Source: Tetrahymena thermophila SB210 (taxonomy: Eukaryota > Ciliophora > Oligohymenophorea > Hymenostomatida > Tetrahymenidae). From it: DNA of 64,000 nt. The stretch spans positions 212,252-276,251 of the forward strand of contig NW_002476290.1 in assembly GCF_000189635.1 (NCBI RefSeq). The letters run 5' to 3'. Below are positions 24,905-37,474 of the stretch, piece by piece; position 1 is the first letter of the stretch; the number at the start of each line of letters is the position of its first letter. The notes below the pieces were generated by a model. That model saw nothing but the letters and a program-made list of their open reading frames with translations. It ran no database searches and was not told the origin of the DNA. The translations under genes were made by a program, and so were the position numbers.

Positions 24905-26425
24905 TCACTTTTTATCTACATTTTAAATAAAGTTTTCCCACTTTAAAACATTTCCTTATTCGTCTCCAGTTACCAAAATATCTTTGCTTTGATCATATAC
25001 TGCCATGAGAATAGGTACTGCAGATAGAGTATGGGAAGATAATTTAAGAGTTATAGATGGAGAGTTAGCTCTTAAAGGATGTAGTAGATTTTTTACTTCC
25101 CAAACAAAAATTTAACCATCAAAGGATCCTGCTATAAGATAATCTTCTGTTAATGTGAATTGCTTTTTATTGCTAGAATTTCTATAAATCTTTTTAGTAA
25201 ATTCCATAATATTAAATGTTTTCTTTTTTTCAGGAACAACGATGTAAATATTATTAGGCTCTGAAGTAATACTGGCTGCTATTGTAATTGAATCTAAAGA
25301 TATTTTGTTATCAGTAATAACTTTTTTATCTTTATGATAAGCAACACTAATACAATCAACACCAGCATCTTTTAAATTTTGCTGGTTAATATTTATTTCA
25401 TAAATCACATCATATTTAAAAATCTTCTGTTAGTCTTTTTAAATTAATGAGAATTCAAGAATTTTAATGCTTCCATCAGAAAATCCTGCAATAATCTGAT
25501 AATATTCTTCGCTATTATTATTCTGATTTAAATTAGTTATTACTCTATATTTTAGAACCTAAGAATAGGTTATATTTGAGTTAAAGCGAAAAGATTTTAT
25601 TAATTGCTAGCTATCAATTTTCCACATTTTTATGATTCCTTTTTATGAAGATGAGAGTATGATATTACTAGATATTAGTTATAAATAAGTGATAGTGTCA
25701 GTATGTGCGGGGATGATTCCAATTCTTTTAAGTGGTTCAGGGGGTTGTTTGAATGTCCATATTTCTATTTCTGTGCTATTTTCTGTGCACCAAATAAGTT
25801 TATCACCAAAGACACTAAAATTAGAGAAAGATTGCCCAACCGAATTCGAGTATATGTTATTAGCCAACATTCTTTTTTCTATGTTATATAATTTTAAAAG
25901 TGGTATTGGTTCATCTTTTTCACATTAGACTAAAATATCTTGGTCTTGTACGTAAAAATACTATTAAACCAAACGAGGGATAGTAATTCTAGTAAATGGC
26001 ATAGATTTGGAATCAGTAAACCTTTGACTTAATTCATTTTAAAATACTTCAGTCTTTAGAGCTGTTTCTTCTCTCAAATTTTTTGTTTCACGTTCTAGTT
26101 GTTGAACTTTATTTTCTAATTATTAAATGATATTTTTTTACTCAAAATTCTCAGACTCGATTGAGTATTTATATTCCTAATTTAAATTTTACTAAATTTC
26201 GCTCTAATCATTGCTAATTGATAAATACTTTCCTCTTTTCTCTATTTCCTGCTAACTTTTTAACAGTTTTGAAATTTTAAAGCTATTTGTTATGATTTCT
26301 TCATATGGTAAGTATTGCATATGCTTTAAAATCTTTAACTTTTAAATTATTTTTTCAGTGTCAATTTTCAAAGGTTTTTTTATTATGTCCTTTGGTTGCC
26401 TTTCGCAATCTGTTTAATTTTCCAT
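24905..26425 (-). CDS. Coiled-coil plus WD40-repeat protein, 506 residues
   Basis: A single exon from ATG 26423-26425 to TGA 24905-24907, exactly 507 codons. Residues ~30-140 are a Glu/Gln/Lys-rich coiled coil (for example QQLENKVQQLERETKNLREE). The rest is a beta-propeller with degenerate WD40 blades: DKLIWCTENSTEIEIWTF, then HTDTITYLQLISSNIILSSS followed by GIIKMWKID, IIAGFSDGSIKILEFS, YLIAGSFDGQIFVWEV, and a final LVTGDEQGNVLKW. The protein is cytosolic with no signal or membrane segment. An N-terminal coiled coil followed by WD40 occurs in ATG16, in katanin p80-like and in many ciliary proteins; nothing here decides among them. The gene is divergent from the mitochondrial candidate gene, with 955 bp between their start codons. 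Confidence 0.82.
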
Positions 26426-27380
26426 CTTTGAATAAAACTTTTCTATAAAACTACTTTTATAAGCTAAAATGATAAATTTTTATATTATTAGCAAAAATGC
26501 TTTGTTTGTTTTGCGATTTGTTTGCTTTTTAACAAATATTCTAGCTATTTATTGGAAATTTTAATAAATGATAAATTAATTAATTGATAAATGATTTAAT
26601 GATTCTGATCTATAGATATTAGTTCGGTCGAAACCTTTAAAATTAATTAAACATTTATTTTTCAAAAAACATTTTAACTAAAATAACAATTTTAATTTTT
26701 AATTAATTTTTTGAGAAAAATAAATTTTTATAAAAATGAGATTTTTATTTGGCAAAAGCAAAATGTGATAAATTTTACATTAAAATGGACACACAAGAAA
26801 TATTTAGGAAAGAACAAATTCTAATTAAATAAATGAATAGAAATATTTTATTTTTAATAATACATTATATATAATATTTTATTGAAAATTAGGATTGAAA
26901 TATTTATTATGTTATTGGATTTATTTTTTAATGAGAAGCAAAAGAGAGTTAAATAAGGACCATTTATGGAATTAAAAGATATCAATCATTTTTAAAATTA
27001 AAAAACTAGTTCAGAAATTTTAGAGTATCTAGGAAAATTGAATGTAAATATGAAAATATCAAATAAATAAAAAATATTGATAGGAAATAAATAATATGGG
27101 AAGGGAGAAAGTATTTATTAGTTTGAAAAAGGGAAATAAACAAACAAATAAATAAATAAAATGCGAAGAAAGAATGAGAGAAGAAGTCTTTTGATTATAT
27201 TGAAAGATGTTTGTTTGTTTATTTATTTATTAATTTATTTGATTTTTCTTGCTAATTATCATGGAAAATGAAATAAATCTTGATTGTTGTCAAGAAAAAA
27301 GAAAAGAAATCTAAAAATAATAAAATTAAGAGAAAAAAGTCTTATTTGATAATTAATAAATAAATAGTAAAAGGCACACA
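26426..27380. other. AT-rich divergent promoter region
   Basis: Shared upstream DNA of the WD40 gene (-) and the mitochondrial candidate (+). Purine-rich on the plus strand around 26940-27180, with AAATAAATAAAT runs. No defined element. Confidence 0.4.
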
Positions 27381-30135
27381 ATGTTCAGAAGAATAATTTC
27401 AAATGGTGCTTTATTGAGCACTTAAACGTAATTAAAACATCATTTAAATATTCAAATTTCATCCTAAGTCTTAGCAATCAATAAGCGATTCTCATAAATT
27501 TAAAGACTTTCTCAACCAAAATAATTTTAATTTAGAGTTTTACATATCAGCAAACAAACTTATTTTTGATTTCTTATACAAATTAAGTTCTAAAATCATT
27601 ATTTTTTTTATTATCTTAACTCAAATAGCCAAAGATGGTAAGACTTATCTAAATTCGCTTGCCTTAGAGCTTCTCTTAACAAGGAATCCGAAAAGGCTTT
27701 CTAAGAGCTTGCTAAAAAGAACAACGTTTGTATAGCATTTTATTGATTAGCATGTTATTAACCCTCTATCTTTAGCTAATATTGCATATTAATTGTCTTC
27801 AATCGATAGCTATCACATTATGATTCAGATCAAGCATTTTTCACATGTTGAAAGCATATTATATAGGTTTAAAATTTATCTACATAAAAAGTGTAACCAG
27901 ATATTTGGATAAAAGCTTTCATTTTATGCTAAAGTGAAAATGGATATATTGATTGAATGAAATTAGCATAGCTACAGATAGAGAGCGAACCTTTTTTAGC
28001 TGGAAATATTTCTAATAATTTTTCATTCTTAATTTAAAAGCACCCTAAGAATTAGTTGAACTTAGCAAGATTGTCTCTATGAATTTAGACGTCCTTAAGC
28101 AAAACATTAACTCTGAGTAATTCCTTTTAGAAAAGGAATCTACTCTCAAGAGATACAGATAATCCAGCATTGGTACCAGAGGTCATCTCCAAAGTAGGCT
28201 ATTAACATTTTCTTTTTAACAAATAAAAAAGATATCAGATATTTTTTAAGTCTTCATAAGTTCTCTTAGTTGCATTCTCATTCATTCATACATACATACA
28301 TACATAGATACATAGATAAAAACAAACAGATTAAAGAATCTAATAAATTAATAAAAATAAATACGCCTTAATTAAGATATATTGAAAATTAACAAATAAA
28401 TTAATAAATAAACAATAGCTTCTTTCCTATTTAGTATCTTTTAAAATAAAATTATATAAGCAAAGGATATCAAATTTATAAGATACTGCCAAAATAGATA
28501 AAAATATATACATCAGCCATGTCTCATCATTCAAATTATAATATATACCTTGCTTTAAAATCAGAAAACGCTAGTTTTTTTGCCAATTTTGTCGATTAAA
28601 TGCATTAATGCATTTTGTCATAAAGCACCCAATAAGGAGTGTTTTGAAAATGAGATTATATAAAATTTTATATTAGAAATGTTTTTAAGTTAGAATGCAT
28701 TTAAAATAAAGCTAAGTTCTTAAAAATCAAGCAGAATATTATTTGAAATTATTATAATTGAGCTTTAGAAATAAATAATGATTTTGAAGATTGAAGCAAG
28801 AAAATATTTTAATTTTATAATTTTAATAATTTTAGCTGTCAATGAAGCTGTTAACACCAAATACCCTACTTTGGCTGAAGGATTAGGTCAAGTCGCTGGT
28901 TACAAGGAAGCTTACTAAGCTTTAAGAGAAATCTTTGTTCATCCTTCTATTTCTGTCAATAACTTAAGATAAGGTTCTTATGGTCAATAATTTGCTGTTG
29001 ATTTCAGAACTAGAGCTGATGAATACGTTAAGGCCCTCTTAAAGGATCACTCCAGCAACCCTCAAGCTGTCTAAACCATATAAGAAATTCAACACACTCT
29101 TCATTAAATTATTAAAAACTACGAATAAAATCCTGCTTCTATTTATGCACGTATTTTGACTGTCCTCTAAACCAGAGGTGTCAACACTTTACCCGTCTCC
29201 AAAACTGCTGACTAAAAGGCTGTTGCTACTATCCAAAAAACTTCAACTCCTTCTCTTACCATTGACTAGTAAACACAAATATTTCCTTTGTTAAAAATCT
29301 AACTTATACAAAAATAAAAATAGATTGACTGTCCCTGTTTAGGAAAGAGTTTAAACTTAAACTGTCTTTGATGCCGAATTAGCCTTCATTAAGGAAGCTA
29401 ATGAAATGATTCAACAAAATACTGGTAACTTACCTTGGGATGGTGGCAAAAAGAAAATCTTCTAAGGTTAAGCCAATAAGGTAAGCATATATTGAACTTT
29501 TAAAAGGCATTTATTTATTTATTTATGTTTGAAATATTTTTAATATAAAAAGTACTTAGAAACTCCCTACTACTTACTTGCCGCTCTTTCTGGTTTGGGA
29601 TTACTTTACTTCTTATACAGTGGTGACGCTAAATACAAAACCTTAGTTTTGACTCCTGTTGTTGGTATTGCTGCCTTCGTTTTATTAAGAAGAAACTAAA
29701 TTTTAAATAGAGTCCCTACTTTAACTGAATTATTCTTACATAAGGACGGTAAGTTTGTTGATGCTGTTGTTTCTGTCAATGGATAATTGATTAGCAAGAA
29801 CGACATTCCAGTTTCTACTCTTAAATTATACAGAGGTGACCACACTGTTAAGGTTAACTTAAATGACTTCGAAGATGCTTCTGCCAAGAAGTTCTTAGCT
29901 TAATAATCAGGATAAGAAGGAGTCATTAACGTTCACTTCTCTAAACTTAGGTTTTTATTTAAATGAAATATTTATTTTTTTAATTTTATTTTTCAAACAT
30001 AGAAATTTGGCTGCTAGAAACGGTTAGGTTTTGAATTTGGGAGATACTGAAGTTGTTGTTCCTTTCGAAAACTAAGCAAATAGAATCATCTTAAAGCAAA
30101 TCTTCAAGGGAGTTGAAGTTCTTCCTTCTTCTTGA
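27381..30135 (+). CDS. Probable mitochondrial inner-membrane protein, 473 residues, family not recognised
   Basis: Seven exons (27381-27427, 27629-27729, 28041-28193, 28836-29268, 29324-29480, 29553-29950, 30003-30135) sum to exactly 474 codons with every phase matching. The N-terminus MFRRIISNGALLSTQ is short, basic and without acid residues, like a mitochondrial presequence. Residues up to ~300 are helical and polar. Two adjacent hydrophobic segments follow at ~29565-29690: PYYLLAALSGLGLLYFLYSG and KTLVLTPVVGIAAFVLLRRN. They form a hairpin and end with Arg-Arg. A ~140-residue soluble C-terminal domain is rich in beta strands (KFVDAVVSVNGQLISKND, then LKLYRGDHTVKVNLNDFED). Codons are unusually C/G-ending (GTC, CTC, AAG), as in highly expressed ciliate genes. 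That combination suggests an abundant subunit of a mitochondrial complex, possibly ciliate-specific. That last step is inference. Confidence 0.82.
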
Positions 30136-30420
30136 TTGACTAATCTAACTTTCTATCTATATTTTTGGCCAGCTAATTTTAATAAAAATTATTGAGTTTA
30201 ACTAATATTTCAAACTATTAAAAACTCGTTATTTTACTTATTCCCAGTGTATTATCTTGGAATATTTTATAATCTTCAACAAAAATTCAATCAAAAATTT
30301 ATTTTTTTCCAGCTTTCTTGTTAATTTATAACTAAATCTGTCTCAAAAGCTAAATATTATAATTCTAATTGTATATTATTTTAAATAAAACAAACTAATT
30401 AAAAATCCTTTAAAAATAAA

Positions 30421-30950
30421 AAATCAATTCACTAATGTTTTCATTTAAAAGAATTTTTTTAAAAAAAGTTTAAAGTTAAAAATTTTAAAGCGGAAACAAT
30501 GATTTGAGTTTGAAATAATCATAAAAATATCTAATTTAGGATTTTTTTGGTTTTGCAATTCAAAAAATAAAAAATATTTAAGTAATGTGTGCTTTATCTT
30601 AGAATAAATAATGTAAAGAAAATAAATATTCCTATAAGCCGTTTGTTTAGTAAATTTAAAATTTTAATTGGATTATTGATTCCATAAAACAATAAAAAAA
30701 ACAATTCACTATAGTTTTTATTTCATTTTTAAAAAGTTTAAAGCTAAAAATTTCCAAGCAGAAATTAATATTTTGAATTATTAATAATCATAAAAATATT
30801 TAATTTAGGATTTTATGGTTTTGCAATTCTATAAATAAAAAATATTTAAGTAATGTCTGCTTTATTTTAGAATAAATGATATTAAACAAATAAATCTATC
30901 TATAAGCTGTTTATTTTTGAAATTGAAAATTTTAATTGGATCATTAATAC
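30421..30950. repeat. Direct duplication of a ~260-bp noncoding segment
   Basis: The segment at ~30421-30677 (from CAATTCACTA through TTTTAATTGGATTATTGAT) is repeated at ~30704-30950. Shared blocks include ATTTAGGATTTT, GGTTTTGCAATTC, AAAATATTTAAGTAATGT and CTATAAGC(C/T)GTTT. Copies are diverged but collinear. No coding frame is seen. Confidence 0.75.
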
Positions 30951-31165
30951 TATTATCCAAGAATAAATATATGAATAATTAATTTAATTAATAGCTCTCA
31001 ATATTTTTATCAAGAAAAAATATGGAAATATTGATTTAAGCTTTGAATAAAATTTTTTTTTATTTTTCTAATTAATTTAATCATTAATTTATTTTTTTAA
31101 ACAAACTCAATAAATTTTTTATCATATTAATTTAAGAGATTCTTTGAATTATCATTTGAATCAAT

Positions 31166-31433
31166 TAGATTGAATTAAATTTATCTTTAACAAAAGAATA
31201 ATTTAAATTTATAAAATAAATATATTCTCTTGACTTGAAATAAGAAAAAAATGAATTTGGTTGAATAAATTAAACATCTTAATACAATACAATTAAATAT
31301 TTAAAGTATTTATTTAAAATAAATTTTTATGTAAAATTATTTTAATAGAAATCATAAATTAGATCTATTGACTCTATCTTTTAAACTCACTGTCCTGTTA
31401 AAGCGTATTTTATTTTCTTAAATATCTGAAGTT
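31166..31433 (-). pseudogene. Stray copy of the GlnRS 3' end
   Basis: These 268 bases are nearly identical to 33002-33266, which hold the last ~27 codons and 3' flank of the glutaminyl-tRNA synthetase gene. The coding part, the complement of ~31354-31433, still reads the final residues of the synthetase (SDIQENKIRFNRTVSLK). Similarity stops abruptly on both sides: at 31434 the sequence departs from the synthetase gene. The rest of the gene is absent, so it is a truncated, presumably inert duplicate 1.57 kb from its parent. Confidence 0.85.
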
Positions 31434-33001
31434 GCTAAAATCTTTAAATGTTAAATCTTATTTTTAAGTAATTAAATTTAAAATAATTATCTCAAAAGAT
31501 TTGACTTAAATTATTTTTATTCTTATATTTGCTCTTAATAAAATGTAGATAATGTCAACTTGATTGCAAAGACATGTTGAATTTTTTTAAAGAATTAAAT
31601 AATAATAAAAAAATATTCCATATCCATATTCAATTTTATGGGTAATTTAATTTTTCTTTTTTAAGAAACAACTTTTAATTAGATATAATGTTAAAATTAG
31701 TTGCATATGGATTAATAGAGATAAAGGCACATCATTTGTTAATAACTTTTTTTCCTCCTGTAAAAAGTAGCCTAACGTGTTATTGTAACTGCATTTTACT
31801 TTATTAAATTAATAAACTAAAACAATGTCAATAATTATATATATATATATATATATATTATATTATTTACATTTACTAATATAAAAGGGATATTGAATTT
31901 AATACAACTTTTCAAAGAGAAATAAATTCATTTATTAATACATTAGTTGACATTCAATATTTAAACCTAAGTATACAGTAAAATCATATCATGCTTAAAT
32001 TTATCAAGTCTTAAATTATTTTTTTAAAAAGAAATATTGTGGAAGAGTATATGACTGATATAGGATATTAAATGTCTCAATTCAAGAATCTAATTCAGCT
32101 AGATCTGAGAATTTTGTAAATTTTAAAGAATTTAAATAGATATATTATACATGATTGAAATATTTACATACTGTCTATTTTACCTTTATAAAATAATATA
32201 ATTTATCATTTTATTTAGTATAAAATTAGAAATATAAAGTACAAGAAGTATTTATCAGTTTATTTCCAATATTAGAAATTGTAAAAGATTGAATTCATTC
32301 AATCTGAAATTATACATAAAACAGTAAGAATTATTAATATAAAATAAAATTAATTTTATTTATTTTAATAAAAGCTCGTTTAAATTAAATAATCATTAAT
32401 TTGAATCTGAATTATTAAAATCTAAGCGTATTGTTAAGGCTTGCTATTATATAGATGCTGAATAACTATGAGGTTAACTCATTGCAATATAAAATTTAGA
32501 TGAAATAATGTCAATAAATCTATCAAATATATATTTATTTGTGAAAAGTATTAGTAAAATAACTTAAAAATATTAATATATTTTTCATTAATTTGTATTC
32601 CTTTTTTATTATAAAAAAACAATAAAACTATTTAATTTAATTTATAAATAAAGTGAAATTAATATACATTTTTATGTTCCATATAATATAAATAAGCAAT
32701 ATCTGATTTATCAATTGCTAACTGACTTAATTTAAATTATACTGACAAATATTTAAGAAAGAACAAAATTTTATTATTTCTTTGATTAATAAAATAATGC
32801 TTTTGCTAATTTATAAAAACACATCTAATAGGATCCAAATATTTAGAGAGCTTTTTTGTTGGAATTTTTATACTCTAATTAATATATATATATATAGATT
32901 ATATAAATTTTTAAAAATCTTTTACTCATTTTGGCGTCAATTATTTATTAAAGATATCTTTGAAAAAAAATATATAGGGGGGGAAATTTTGAAATATACA
33001 G
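31434..33001. other. AT-rich DNA between the two GlnRS 3'-end copies
   Basis: No gene seen. Contains an (AT)n tract at ~31838-31858, another TATATATA tract at ~32883-32895, and a G-run near 32977. The short plus-strand open frame at 32782-33009 has random composition and enters the repeat. Confidence 0.45.
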
Positions 33002-33266
33002 TAGATTGAATTAAATTTATCTTTAACAAAAGAATCATTTAAATTTATAAAATAAATATGTTCTCTGACTTGAATTAAGAAAAAAATGAATTTGGTTGAA
33101 TAAATTAAATATCTTAATACAATACAATTAAATATTTAAAGTATTTATTTAAATAAATTTTTATGTAAAATTATTTAAATAGAAATCATAAATTAGATCT
33201 ATTGACTCTATCTTTTAAGCTCACTGTCCTGTTAAAGCGTATTTTATTTTCTTAAATATCTGAAGT
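33002..33266. repeat. Parental copy of the duplicated GlnRS 3'-end segment
   Basis: Direct-repeat partner of 31166-31433, in the same orientation. It covers the last codons of the synthetase gene (stop at 33186-33188) plus ~185 bp of 3' flank. Confidence 0.88.
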
Positions 33267-36200
33267 TTGGTCAAGTGTGAAATAACCCACTCTCTCAAAT
33301 TAGAATGTTTTATATTCTTTTGACAAGTTAATTAAGTCCTTGTTAATATAAGCATTATTGTACTCTTCTAAGCTGTTAGGGTTTACTGCATCTAGAATAT
33401 TATCGAACTGATTAGGATCTGCCACAGTGAATAGATCATTATATACTTTTACTTAACATTAAACTGCTTCCTGGGGATTAATCCAATGTATTTACCCTAT
33501 AGCCTCTCTTCTTTCTTTTTCTTCAGTAGATATCAATCTGCTTTTAACTACTTTTTCTTGCATATTTACACTTATGATCTCAATAACTCCAAAGTATTTA
33601 AGTGCTATCTAAGAACCAGGATAGATTCCTATGAATGTATTTTTATCCACCTTTTTAGTGCTCTTTTTTTATAAATTTTAGTGATCTTCTTATTTTTTAT
33701 TTGGTTCACTTTCTCTGACATCAGAAGCATCTACCAGCAACTCGGATGAAATGTTTAATTCTCTAAATCCTCTATTAGGTTCTTTAGGGAAGAGAGGAAC
33801 TTTAACTTGTTTTACATTAAAATCATCAAAGTTAATTATTTGTAATTTGATAGGTTCTAATATGGACATAGTTCTGGGGGAAATATTTTCTAAATCCTAG
33901 CGAATACAATAATCTAAAAGCTTCTGATCGATAATATTTTCATTACCTCTTCTAGCTACATTTACTAAATCTACAAATGCACTAATTGCTTCTGGTCTGA
34001 CACCTCTTCTACGAAGAGCATTGATTGTCAACAGACGAGGATCATCCCATCCATCTACTACTTTATTGTTAATCAAGGTCAAAAGTTTTCTCTTACTTAA
34101 AACACTATTTGAGACATTCAGACGAGAATACTCCCAGACAACAGGCTTATACAAATCAAGTGAATCTAGAATCCAATAATAAAGATCTCTTCTAATCTCA
34201 AATTCAAGAGTACAAAGAGAATGAGTAATATTTTCAAATGAATCACATAGGCAGTGAGTAAAATCATACATTGGATAAATGCACCATTTTTTACCAGTCT
34301 TAGGATGGGGATGATATTTAACTCTATACATAACAGGGTCTCTCATAGTTGGGTTAGGATGTTAATAATCAATTTTCATTCTCAAACAGACTTCATTTTC
34401 TTTATATTTCCCTTATTTCATGTCTTCAAACATTCTCAAATTATCTTCTATACTCCTATTTCTGTAAGGAGAGGCCTATTTATTTTATCTAAAAATAATA
34501 ATTTAATATATATTAATTATTTTTAAAAATTAAACCTCAATTCTGCCATCTGCTCTTATGACAACTCACAAACATAGGCTAATCCTTTATTAATGAGCTT
34601 GATAGCGCACTCATATATTTCTTAGAAATAGTCTGAAGAGTATGTTATGTTATAAGGTTTGAATCCAAACCATAAAACATTATCTTTTATGCTTTCAATA
34701 TAGTCTAATTTTTCCTTTTCTGGGTTTGTGTCATCATATCTCAAATAGCAAACTCCTCCTAACTTTTCAGCAGAATAGAAATTTGTTCTTAATGCCTAAT
34801 TTAATTATTTAAAAATAAAATACATTTTAACATTTTAATAAATAATCTTAAAATGTAATTTAATATTCTAAATTCTTTGAATATTACAAAATACCAACAA
34901 ATCTAATAATTTATTTAATAAATTTAGGTATTTTATTCAATCAAAGTAAAATTTATTTAAATTATATAAATTGAATAAGATTATTTGAATTAAATCATGA
35001 AAAATTTGAATCAAAATTTTTACAAATTATTAAAAAAAAATAAACTTTTTTAAGCAAATTAATTAAAATTATAAATTAAATATTTGATTACGGATTGCTC
35101 AAAACAAATTAGGCTTCTTATTCTTATTTTAAATTTTTATTTAATTTATTGAAATTTTAAAATTAAAATTATTTAAAAATTGATGAAAAAATTATTTAGA
35201 TTTTTTAAATTAAGTAAAAATATTGAGGACTTTTGCTTTATTTTTTATAATTAATTTCATAAAAATAAGAAATTTAATGTTTTTATTTAAATTATAGATA
35301 AAATAAAGGTTTTTTTATTTAAAACTATTTAGATTTCATCCATTAAAGTTTTTCTTAGTTTTAAAGTTAAAATGATATTTTAGAAAAATAGCTTATGATA
35401 CTTAGATTTGCAAGATTTAATCTTCTTAGTATGAAGTTTTTAAATTAAAAAAAATCTTTAGTATGATTTTCATGAAATAGGTTTAGACATTAATTTTAAT
35501 GTTCTTTTAAAAAATTACTTTTGCATGCCCCAAATGAAGATATCCATTAGGCTCAGGTGGAAATCTGAAAATATATTAATATCCATTTCTTTCTTTTAAG
35601 TGTTTTTCATAAGCCTACTTACTGTTATTTTCATAGCATAAGTCACGACCTTTTAAAGAAGCTATTTTATCCCAAATATGAGTTTAAAGGTCTTCCTTAA
35701 TAAAGATACTATTTCCTTAGCTTGAATGAATTACTCCATCTTTGTCTTACGCCCCTTATTAATTAGTGTTTTTCTCTTAATTTTCAATAAACTACTAAAC
35801 TGCTTTGTCAAAACATTAAAATATTAATTTGCTTTCATGCTATTTAAGCTTATCTCTTACTACTCTTAAATTCTAAGAGGAATATTTCTTATCAGAGCAC
35901 AGTAATTCCTTGTTTAAGTTAGGTATAGAGTTAAGCTCTGTTACTATATCTGAAATAACTTATGATTCGTCTATCTATATCCCTAGTCCTAATGTCTACT
36001 CGAATTATTTCCAATCTAATTGATTATTCTTTTTAGCATAATCTTTAACATATGCTAAAGCCTTGTCTAAATCAGCATTTGAGTTAATTTATTCGTTAAT
36101 TATATATTAAGCCAATTCATACTTATATGATTCTAGAGTAGGTGTCAATTTGCTTGATAAACTAATAATTAAGTTGGCTTTCTTTTTGTTTGCATAAATG

Positions 36201-36391
36201 GATTCTTTATATTTCTGATGCAAATCTTCTAGATGATTCGAAACTTGTTTGCTTTTCTCAGCTTACTCAATGAAATTTTTACTGACACCTATCAATTAAA
36301 AGCGCTAAAACAATACATTACTGAATCCCTAGTATATTTTATAATAAAACTTATTAGCATATTTCTAAGTTTGAAAAAGTCTTCTGAACAT
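33186..36391 (-). CDS. Glutaminyl-tRNA synthetase with presequence-like N-terminus
   Basis: A class I aminoacyl-tRNA synthetase that charges tRNA-Gln. The HIGH-type signature PPEPNGYLHLGHA is at ~35524-35562 and the KMSKS-type loop VLSKRKLL at ~34083-34110; both match GlnRS rather than GluRS. DDPRLLTINALRRRGVRPEA and the anticodon-binding barrels follow, including IGQIHWINPQEAV, ending FERVGYFTLDQTSD and RFNRTVSLKD. The N-terminal region carries the eukaryotic GlnRS non-specific RNA-binding-type domain. In the same frame it begins MFRRLFQTQKYANKFYYKIY at ATG 36389-36391, a basic, Tyr/Phe-rich, acid-free stretch typical of a mitochondrial targeting sequence. Introns lie at ~34797-35512 (unusually long) and near 34500 and 35560. 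TGA is at 33186-33188. In this organism UAA and UAG also mean Gln, so cytosolic GlnRS must serve the suppressor tRNAs too; whether this is the mitochondrial, cytosolic or dual enzyme is open. Confidence 0.93.
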
Positions 36392-37474
36392 TTCTCTAAA
36401 ATTTATATCACCTTTTAATAAAAAATAAGTAGCAATTAATTTACTGAATATTAAACAATCAAGAAAGATATATTCTTTAAAAACTACCAACAATTAATAT
36501 CTTGAAATATAAAATAAACAAATATGTTTTTTATTTTAACAGTCCAAAGTGATATTTTTATTATTCTAATTTAAACAAAGTTCGAATCTTAATATTAAGG
36601 TCATTATAAAGAGTAAAGACACATTGAATTAAAATAAAGGTAATTAATTAGTCTAAAGAAAATCAAACAAATTTAATTGTAGCTAAAATGACTATAAGTA
36701 TATAGGAGTCTTTATTTTTGGTTTTCATCTGAATATTTGCTATTGTTCATATATAAAACCTTTAATATAATCAACAGATATCACTTTAATAATTTTTTTA
36801 TTAAAAATTAATATTTATTATTTTATTTAAGCTATTAATAGCTTAAAAATAAATGAGATTTAAACAATTAAATAAGCAATCTAAAAAGTTTATATTATTA
36901 ACAATAAAAAATAGATTTTATTATTTGGCTTTAAAATTGAGAAGTACTTTAAATTAAATGAATAAAATATATTTTTATAAATTTAATTACAAAAAACATT
37001 TAAAAACTCAGAAAAAATGTAAATAATTTTAATAAAAATTTAATCATCAATCATAGATTATTTTACATTAAATAAAAATAATATTTTTGAATATCACTCG
37101 TATCAATGTATCAATGAATTAATTTAAATATTTATGCTTTAAATAAATGATTAAAAAAATCAAAAATTTATATCTGATAGAAATTTAATTTCAGCTAAAA
37201 TTGAATGAGTTGAATTGAAAAAAATATTCATATTTGTATGTTAATAAGATTTTTTAAAATTAAATATTGAGTCTAGACAAATGAATCAATTTTAATTTGA
37301 TGATTAGGAATATGCTATTTATCAGGTATCTGCTTTATTTTGTGATTGATTTAAAGTATACCAACTTGTAGTGTATTATTTTGATATTTTTGATCCTTAA
37401 AGAAACTAATATACTTTAATAATATTTTTACCACAAAATAAACAAATAAAGTAAAAATAAATTAAGCATCGAAC
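36392..37474. other. AT-rich divergent promoter region
   Basis: Between the GlnRS gene (-) and the metalloprotease gene (+). Only A/T-rich sequence; no recognisable element. Confidence 0.4.

Noticed and set aside
32970-32985. G-run as a telomere (GGGGTT) remnant
   Set aside because: It is a single short homopolymer without the TTGGGG periodicity.
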